Of a stretch of 64,000 bases of DNA, positions 59,320 through 64,000 are shown in pieces (position 1 is the stretch's first letter; each line of letters begins with the position of its first letter). The translations under genes and the position numbers were made by a program. The DNA comes from Flammulina velutipes. Taxonomy: Eukaryota; Basidiomycota; Agaricomycetes; Agaricales; Physalacriaceae. Location of the stretch: assembly GCA_011800155.1 (NCBI GenBank), contig CM022370.1:2294001-2358000 (forward strand), written 5' to 3'. The notes under the pieces were generated by a model. The model saw nothing but the letters and a program-made list of their open reading frames with translations, did not search any database and had not been told where the DNA came from.

Positions 59320-59994
59320 ATGGGTCGTATGCACGCTCCCGGAAAGGGTATCTGTACGTGCCAATGCTGTTCATGGTGCCGAATTTCGCTGAAATATATC
59401 GTGCAGCCTCGTCGGCTCTCCCCTACCGTCGCGCTCCCCCTACCTGGCTCAAAACCACTCCCGACGACGTCGTGGACCACATCATGAAGCTCGCCAGGAA
59501 GGGCTTGACTCCCTCGCAGATCGGTGTCATCTTGAGGGACAGCCACGGTATTCCCCAAGTCCGCTTCGTGACTGGTAATAAGATCCTCCGTATCCTCAAG
59601 GGCCACGGTGCGCCACAGTTGCTTCCCTTGCGTCAAATGTATTAATGCAGTGGCTTGCTTGTTTCTTCCATCCACCTATTTTTTGGGTCGGATTATATTG
59701 TTACCTTTGCCTTTTGTTTGGGGACAGGACTTGGCCCATCCATCCCTGAGGACCTTTGGCACCTCATCAAAAAGGCGGTTGCTGTCCGCAAGCATCTGGA
59801 GACGAACCGCAAGGACAAGGACTCCAAGTTCCGTCTCATTCTCATCGAGAGCAGGATCCACAGGTATGTCTGACTTGTTTGATTTAATCAGTGTCTAATG
59901 GATGTCTAGACTCGCTCGTTACTACAAGACGAAGCAGCAGATTCCCCCCACCTTCAAGTACGACTCTGCAACTGCGTCGACGTTGATTGCTTGA
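59320..59994 (+). CDS. RPS13: 40S ribosomal protein S13 (uS15)
   Basis: Four exons (59320-59353, 59407-59607, 59728-59863, 59910-59994) give 151 residues, identical in length to the animal protein as I remember it. [59 protein letters not shown] and [14 protein letters not shown] are uS15 hallmarks. The second intron (59608-59727) is 120 nt, about twice the local norm; without splicing the frame would end after [11 protein letters not shown]. Confidence 0.97.
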
Positions 59995-60106
59995 GTGTTG
60001 TTTTCTCTATTACATGTGTATGGTTATCATGATATGAATGCATGCTTTATACGCTCTTGATCGAGGTGCAACAAATAGACATACAAACTACAGCTACAAC
60101 ATAAGG

Positions 60107-60764
60107 TTATGACTTGGGCGCCTATTGCAAGTCAGACTGAGTCAATAATGGACGTATTAGTAGACGTACCGTTCCAAATCGTTCGGCGCGTTTCTTTCTA
60201 CGCGCCAACTCTTCCTCGTCCACCTCTGGCTCAGGCGCCTGCTTCCGCTTCGACGGTGGTTGCGATGCTGGGGTTATGCCAAACCTCGCTGCGCGCGACT
60301 TGAGTTTTTCAGGATCCTACGGCATGGTCAGCACGAACGAACCATAGTCAAGTTGCTAAACGCACTTGTGCAGGTTTCGCAGGGGCAGACTGCTTCTGCT
60401 TGGGTGCTTTGGGTTCCACGACGGGAATCCCAAAGCGTGCGGCGCGCTGTTTGCGCTTTTCGGCCTCGACGTCTACCGCAGCGGGTGCAGCGTCTTGTGC
60501 TGGTGCAGGTGCTGCAGGCTCTGTTGGTTCCGCTGTTTTTGGTGGCGAAGCGACTTCTTCAACGACTGGTTCTGGCTCCTTGGTGGTCGTCACTGCAGCA
60601 TGTTCTGGCTCATGGAGGGCATAGTATGCATCGAGGGCCGGCTGGGATGCGAGGATAGCAGCGATAATGTCTGCCTTGTTTGCTTTAGATGGCAGCGGGA
60701 CGCCTGCAGCAGCGAGGACGGCCTTTAATTCTGGAACCTTGAGAGCCTTGAGTTTGGCGTCCAT
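60107..60764 (-). CDS. SAP-domain RNA-binding protein (Tho1/SARNP-like)
   Basis: Three exons (60764-60366, 60316-60170, 60121-60107) give 186 residues. An N-terminal SAP domain (about 4-38: LKALKVPELKAVLAAAGVPL, then KADIIAAIL) is followed by an acidic/Ala/Pro linker. Three copies of an RFG motif follow (KQRAARFGIPV, SRAARFGITP, ERAERFGTAP). SAP plus repeated R-x-x-RFG units is the layout of Tho1/SARNP (CIP29), which binds RNA and works with the TREX mRNA export complex in the nucleus. The gene is divergent from HAP2 with 110 bp between start codons. Confidence 0.8.
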
Positions 60765-60844
60765 TGAAGAACGTGATCGTGACGTGACTGTTTTCGTGAC
60801 GGATAAGGCGTGGGAATGTCGCATAGATCGCTCGCCTCTTTGAT

Positions 60845-60851
60845 CCAATCA
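60845..60851 (+). promoter_or_regulatory. CCAAT box upstream of HAP2
   Basis: CCAATCA, a perfect core NF-Y/HAP site, lies 24-30 bp before the HAP2 start codon, inside the 110-bp divergent promoter shared with the SAP-domain gene. A second CCAAT (ACCAATGG) overlaps the start codon itself. Confidence 0.55.
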
Positions 60852-60874
60852 GAGTTCAAGTTGCGCGCCAACCA

Positions 60875-61809
60875 ATGGACGAAGTCGATCAGCTCTTTCC
60901 CGGCGCGTTCAACTGGGGCACGGACCCCTCCACCATCGACACCCAGCCCCCGTCGTCGTCCTCAACGTCCTACTCGTTCCAGGCAAACGACGCCAACGCT
61001 GCTCCAGTCGACGACGAGCCTCTCTATGTCAATGCAAAGCAGTACTACCGCATCCTCAAGCGACGGGTCGCACGCGCCAGGCTAGAAGAGGTACACCGTC
61101 TTTCGCGCCAACGAAAGGTTCGTCGTCCATTCTCGCGTCTTTCTCCCTTTTTCACCCCTCGTATCCGCAGCCGTATCTTCATGAATCGCGCCATAAACAT
61201 GCCATGCGTCGGCCCAGAGGCCCTGGTGGCCGCTTCCTCACCGCAGAGGAGATTGCAGCGCAAAAAGCTGCTTCGAACGATGCAGATGGCTCTTCACACC
61301 TAGAGCACGAGCACGACGAAGACGCTGAAGCCGACGACGCAGACTCGGTCGTGTCGCCCATCGAGCTGCAGGGACCTTCGCAGTCGCAGTCGCTCGTGCA
61401 TTCCCAGCCTCAACCCCAGCACCATATGCCTCAGCATATGTCTCAACACATGCCTCAAAGCTCAACTAGCTTCATGTCGTCGGATATGAATGTTATAAAC
61501 ATTCCGTACACCAACAATCACACCCATTCCCTTCACCACCCACACTCGTCGTTGAGCATCGCTATTTCTCAGCAGCAGCAGCAGCAACAACAACAACAAC
61601 CACAACAACAGCCAAAGCTAACAACCGCGACGTCCCCTCATCATCTGTATTCGCACGCACCACAGGGGTCTCCGATATCTCTTGCTTCTCCGTACGTGAT
61701 GCAGATGCACCATGTTCCCCATCCCCACGCTCATGCACGCCATCGACACTCACAACTTAATTATGTCCAAGGCCTCTACCCCGACCCCTTCAATGCGCCT
61801 CCGTCCTAG
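60875..61809 (+). CDS. HAP2: CCAAT-binding factor subunit HAP2 (NF-YA)
   Basis: Two exons (60875-61117, 61171-61809) give 293 residues. The conserved core (about 50-110) has both NF-YA parts: the subunit-association helix (EPLYVNAKQYYRILKRR) and the DNA-binding part (PYLHESRHKHAMRRPRG, GGRFLT). The intron falls between them in phase 0. The rest is His/Gln/Ser-rich, with a run of ten glutamines around 61570-61605 as CAG/CAA repeats. With HAP3 and HAP5 the protein binds CCAAT boxes, controlling respiration and other genes. The start codon lies within a CCAATGG sequence. Confidence 0.94.
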
Positions 61810-61988
61810 ATATCTCTATCCTTATTCTGCTATTCGTTTCGTTTCTGCCCACAGGTTACTATATGGGATGTTCATCGAGGTTTTTACCGCTTACAATAGA
61901 TCATGTACTTTACTTTTGAGAAATCTCTGCTATCATTTCACATGGCTCCTTATCACACAAATGTGGCGCAAATAATGAGTTACATTTT

Positions 61989-62678
61989 TTAAAATTCGTC
62001 TACATCCATCGCATCGTCGTCTTTTCCTTGGTCTTTCTTGTCTTCTACGTCCTCTTCGACTTCCTCGACTTGCGGTCGTGGGAGTGGTCGATACAGCACA
62101 AGGGCCTGTTGCGTTTCCAGGTTAGGGATGGGGGAAACAAGGCTTTGGGACCGTATGCGGTCGAGGAGCACGGGGGATATACATACAGGCGACGTCGCGT
62201 CCTCCTCCTCCTCTTCGTCGGACGATTCGAGTTCGGTTACTACGATCCCTGCAGCCGAGTTAGCTCTCGGCGCATGAGAATGTAAAGGAGACCCACTGTC
62301 TGGCTCGGGTTCATACCACGAGAACGACTTCATTTTCACTTCGGGTATCTCGACGACGGCGGTGGGTTGGATCATGGGTATGTCGTCTCTTGGGACGCCG
62401 AGCTCAGAGATGGACGGTGTCGATGATGATGAACTGCCTCGAAAGCGCGAAGTGGAGGCTGAGGTGTTAGGGTTGTTGTTCGACAGAGAGAGGTTCGACA
62501 TCGTCCGTTCGAGGTGGCTGAACCTCCGTCTTTTCGCGCGGTGAGATGTCGAGGAGGAGCCGGAGGATTCGTCGCTGGCGTCTGAGCTGGATGGTGTAGA
62601 AGAGGCATGCTTGCGTTTCATGGTGTGGTTGGAGAACCAGGGATGGCTGGCTGGCCAGGCAGATACGCAGCTCGACAT
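61989..62678 (-). CDS. hypothetical Ser-rich/acidic protein
   Basis: Single exon, 229 residues from the ATG at 62678; alternative in-frame starts are 62741 and 62621. It is disordered in look: serine-rich N-terminal half with a basic patch (HRAKRRRFSHLERTM), a middle with SFSWYEPEPDSGS, an acidic ELESSDEEEEED block, SPVLLDRI and QALVLYRPLPRP, and an acidic end (DDDAMDVDEF). Short conserved-looking islands inside disorder suggest a nuclear regulatory or adaptor protein, but I recognise no family. Confidence 0.6.
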   Translation of the reverse strand: MSSCVSAWPASHPWFSNHTMKRKHASSTPSSSDASDESSGSSSTSHRAKRRRFSHLERTMSNLSLSNNNPNTSASTSRFRGSSSSSTPSISELGVPRDDIPMIQPTAVVEIPEVKMKSFSWYEPEPDSGSPLHSHAPRANSAAGIVVTELESSDEEEEEDATSPVCISPVLLDRIRSQSLVSPIPNLETQQALVLYRPLPRPQVEEVEEDVEDKKDQGKDDDAMDVDEF

Positions 62679-62913
62679 TTGTTCGTTAAATAGTTCGAGA
62701 CAAAGCTGCAAATCAACCTTTAAATCGCGGTGTACACTCACGTGACCATGATACGTTACTTGTCACGAACCCTCGCGAACATTCAGGAATATTCTCAGAT
62801 GGAAGTGAAACGTCTTTTCAACTCCAGCTGAACATAGATTGCATGTATCATAGCATGGCGTACACACAGACCACAGCTCGTAATGTATAGAAAAATCCAC
62901 CACAACAAGTGAT

Positions 62914-63540
62914 CTACTTCTTCTTGGACACACCAACGGTCTTACCGCGACGGCCTATCAATAATATCAGTACACGCCACACGCAGATCTCACAAATAAA
63001 CATACCAGTCGTCTTGGTGTGTTGACCACGCACACGCAGTCCCCAGTAATGCCTGAGACCACGGTGGGCACGGATCTTCTTCAGCCTCTCCAAATCATCA
63101 CGCAATTTTGAGTCAACACCGTTAGACAGAATCTGCGAGTGCTTTCCATCGACAATGTCCTTTTGCCTGTTCAGGAACCATGACGGGATCTTGAACTGGA
63201 GGGGGTTTTGGATGATGGTCACCAGGCGCTCGAGCTCGTCGGAGTTCAGGTCTCCGGCGCTACGTAGAGTTTTAGAATGTGGCGCATATTCCTGAAGTGA
63301 GAGGCGACGTACCGCTTGTTGAGATCCACATCAGCCTTCTTGCACACCAAGTTAGAGTATCGGCGTCCGACACCCTTGATCTCAGTCAGAGCGTACATGA
63401 TTTTACGCTTTCCGTCAACATTGGTGTTGAGGAGACGCAGAATGTGCTACAAGTCATAGATTTAGCGATGCGTTGTTGTGTGAGGAATGGGGATAACGCA
63501 CTTGGAATTGCTGGTGGGCTTCGGGAACGACGAGCGACAT
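62914..63540 (-). CDS. RPS18: 40S ribosomal protein S18 (uS13)
   Basis: Four exons (63540-63502, 63446-63313, 63259-63006, 62954-62914) give 155 residues. [72 protein letters not shown] and [10 protein letters not shown] mark uS13. It sits at the head of the small subunit and contacts tRNA and the large subunit. It is the third 40S gene within 5.4 kb. Confidence 0.97.
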
Positions 63541-63903
63541 GGTGTAGGATTGTCTGTTCGAAAATCAGTCATCGTTCATCCAAGTACATCCGCCGCCAAA
63601 ATTGTCCATCCAGCCCAAATTCCTTCGTTCTCCTTCGTTCGAGCGCGTGAATTCGTGGATATGGCGGATGGACAGCGATTGGACATGAAGGATGGCGCTC
63701 ACCTGGACGTACCCTCGAGGATTTTGCGCGGTCGCTGGTCGGATAACTTGAGTTTCTCTCTTGGTATCGGTATTTGCCGCTGTTGTCCATCAGACTTGAT
63801 TGATTGCGATTATTTGGCAGCGCCATCTGGGACTGTTCTTTCCAACATCTGAGAGGGCGGGCGAAGAAAACTCTATAGAATACATCGATATACAGAGAAA
63901 CAT
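63541..63903. other. intergenic, RPS18 upstream region
   Basis: No gene is recognised between the RPS18 start and the 3' end of the next minus-strand gene. Frames here are short and without motifs; this should be the RPS18 promoter. Confidence 0.5.
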
Positions 63904-64000
63904 TTAAATATATGACGACAGATACTCCTTAGCGATGGAAACAGCCTCCTCGATCCTCTCCAGATTTGTACCCACTCCTTGGCTAGACTCTTCTTTGCCA
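63904..64000 (-). CDS. C-terminal end of an unidentified gene (truncated by window)
   Basis: From the right edge an open minus-strand frame encodes a helical tail (NLERIEEAVSIAKEYLSSYI) ending in a stop at 63904-63906. The composition looks coding, and the stop sits sensibly before the RPS18 upstream region. Too little is present to name the product. Confidence 0.45.
   Translation of the reverse strand, partial: GKEESSQGVGTNLERIEEAVSIAKEYLSSYI

Noticed and set aside
61562..61753. Minus-strand Val/Ala-rich frame resembling a membrane helix
   Set aside because: Antisense of the HAP2 glutamine repeat.
1..64000. CRISPR arrays, insertion sequences, operons and other prokaryotic features
   Set aside because: The intron-rich eukaryotic gene structure excludes them, and no regularly spaced repeats were seen.

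Overview
The window reads as nuclear DNA of a basidiomycete, most likely a mushroom-forming Agaricomycete. The genes are dense and split by about 100 introns, nearly all 46-61 nt long. Recognisable markers are a STE3-like seven-helix receptor, a Medusa-type developmental regulator, a DOCK-family exchange factor, a Rax2 polarity marker and a single-chain 837-residue urease. No prokaryotic, viral, CRISPR or intact transposon features were seen. Gene models were built by hand, joining exons by splice consensus, reading phase and remembered family motifs. No alignment was run.

Left part (1-20 kb): a truncated STE3-like receptor (-), an intron-containing tRNA-Tyr (-), a membrane-anchored heparinase II/III-like lyase (-), the ribosome-assembly factor REI1 (+), Rax2 with a C-terminal SH3 domain (-), a complex I subunit (-) divergent from an unknown gene (+), a small RPEL-repeat protein (+), two tandem DUF1279/FAM210-like paralogues (-), S-adenosylmethionine decarboxylase (+), and a regulator with two tandem Zn2Cys6 clusters (-).

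Middle (20-45 kb): DBF4 (-) and ATG5 (+) share a 141-bp promoter gap, and DASH subunit SPC34 (-) and a 2163-residue DOCK protein (+) share one of 150 bp. Then come medA-like, MED27 and dynamitin (all -), a gene-poor stretch of 1.6 kb (34.9-36.4 kb), a glycine-rich GPI-type surface protein, a 12-exon aspartic protease and a single-pass membrane protein (all -). The DEAD-box helicase DBP9 (+) and ATP synthase subunit j (-) follow.

Right part (44-64 kb): VPS11 of HOPS/CORVET (+), a GEN1/YEN1-type resolvase (-), an unknown helical protein (+), CDC73 of the Paf1 complex, the spliceosomal WD protein PRP46 and urease (all -). Next is a cluster with three 40S ribosomal protein genes (RPS6, RPS13, RPS18), interleaved with a SAP-domain RNA-binding protein, the CCAAT-factor subunit HAP2 and an unknown acidic protein. 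A truncated gene enters at the right edge.

Most of the content is conserved eukaryotic housekeeping, and I see no clearly new multi-gene system. The most distinctive signals are four inferred GC-AG introns (two fixed by highly conserved protein motifs), a Rax2-SH3 architecture, an internally duplicated zinc-cluster unit that kept its intron, a recurring 9-mer (GTGGCGCAA) concentrated in non-coding DNA, and a CCAAT box just upstream of the CCAAT-factor gene.
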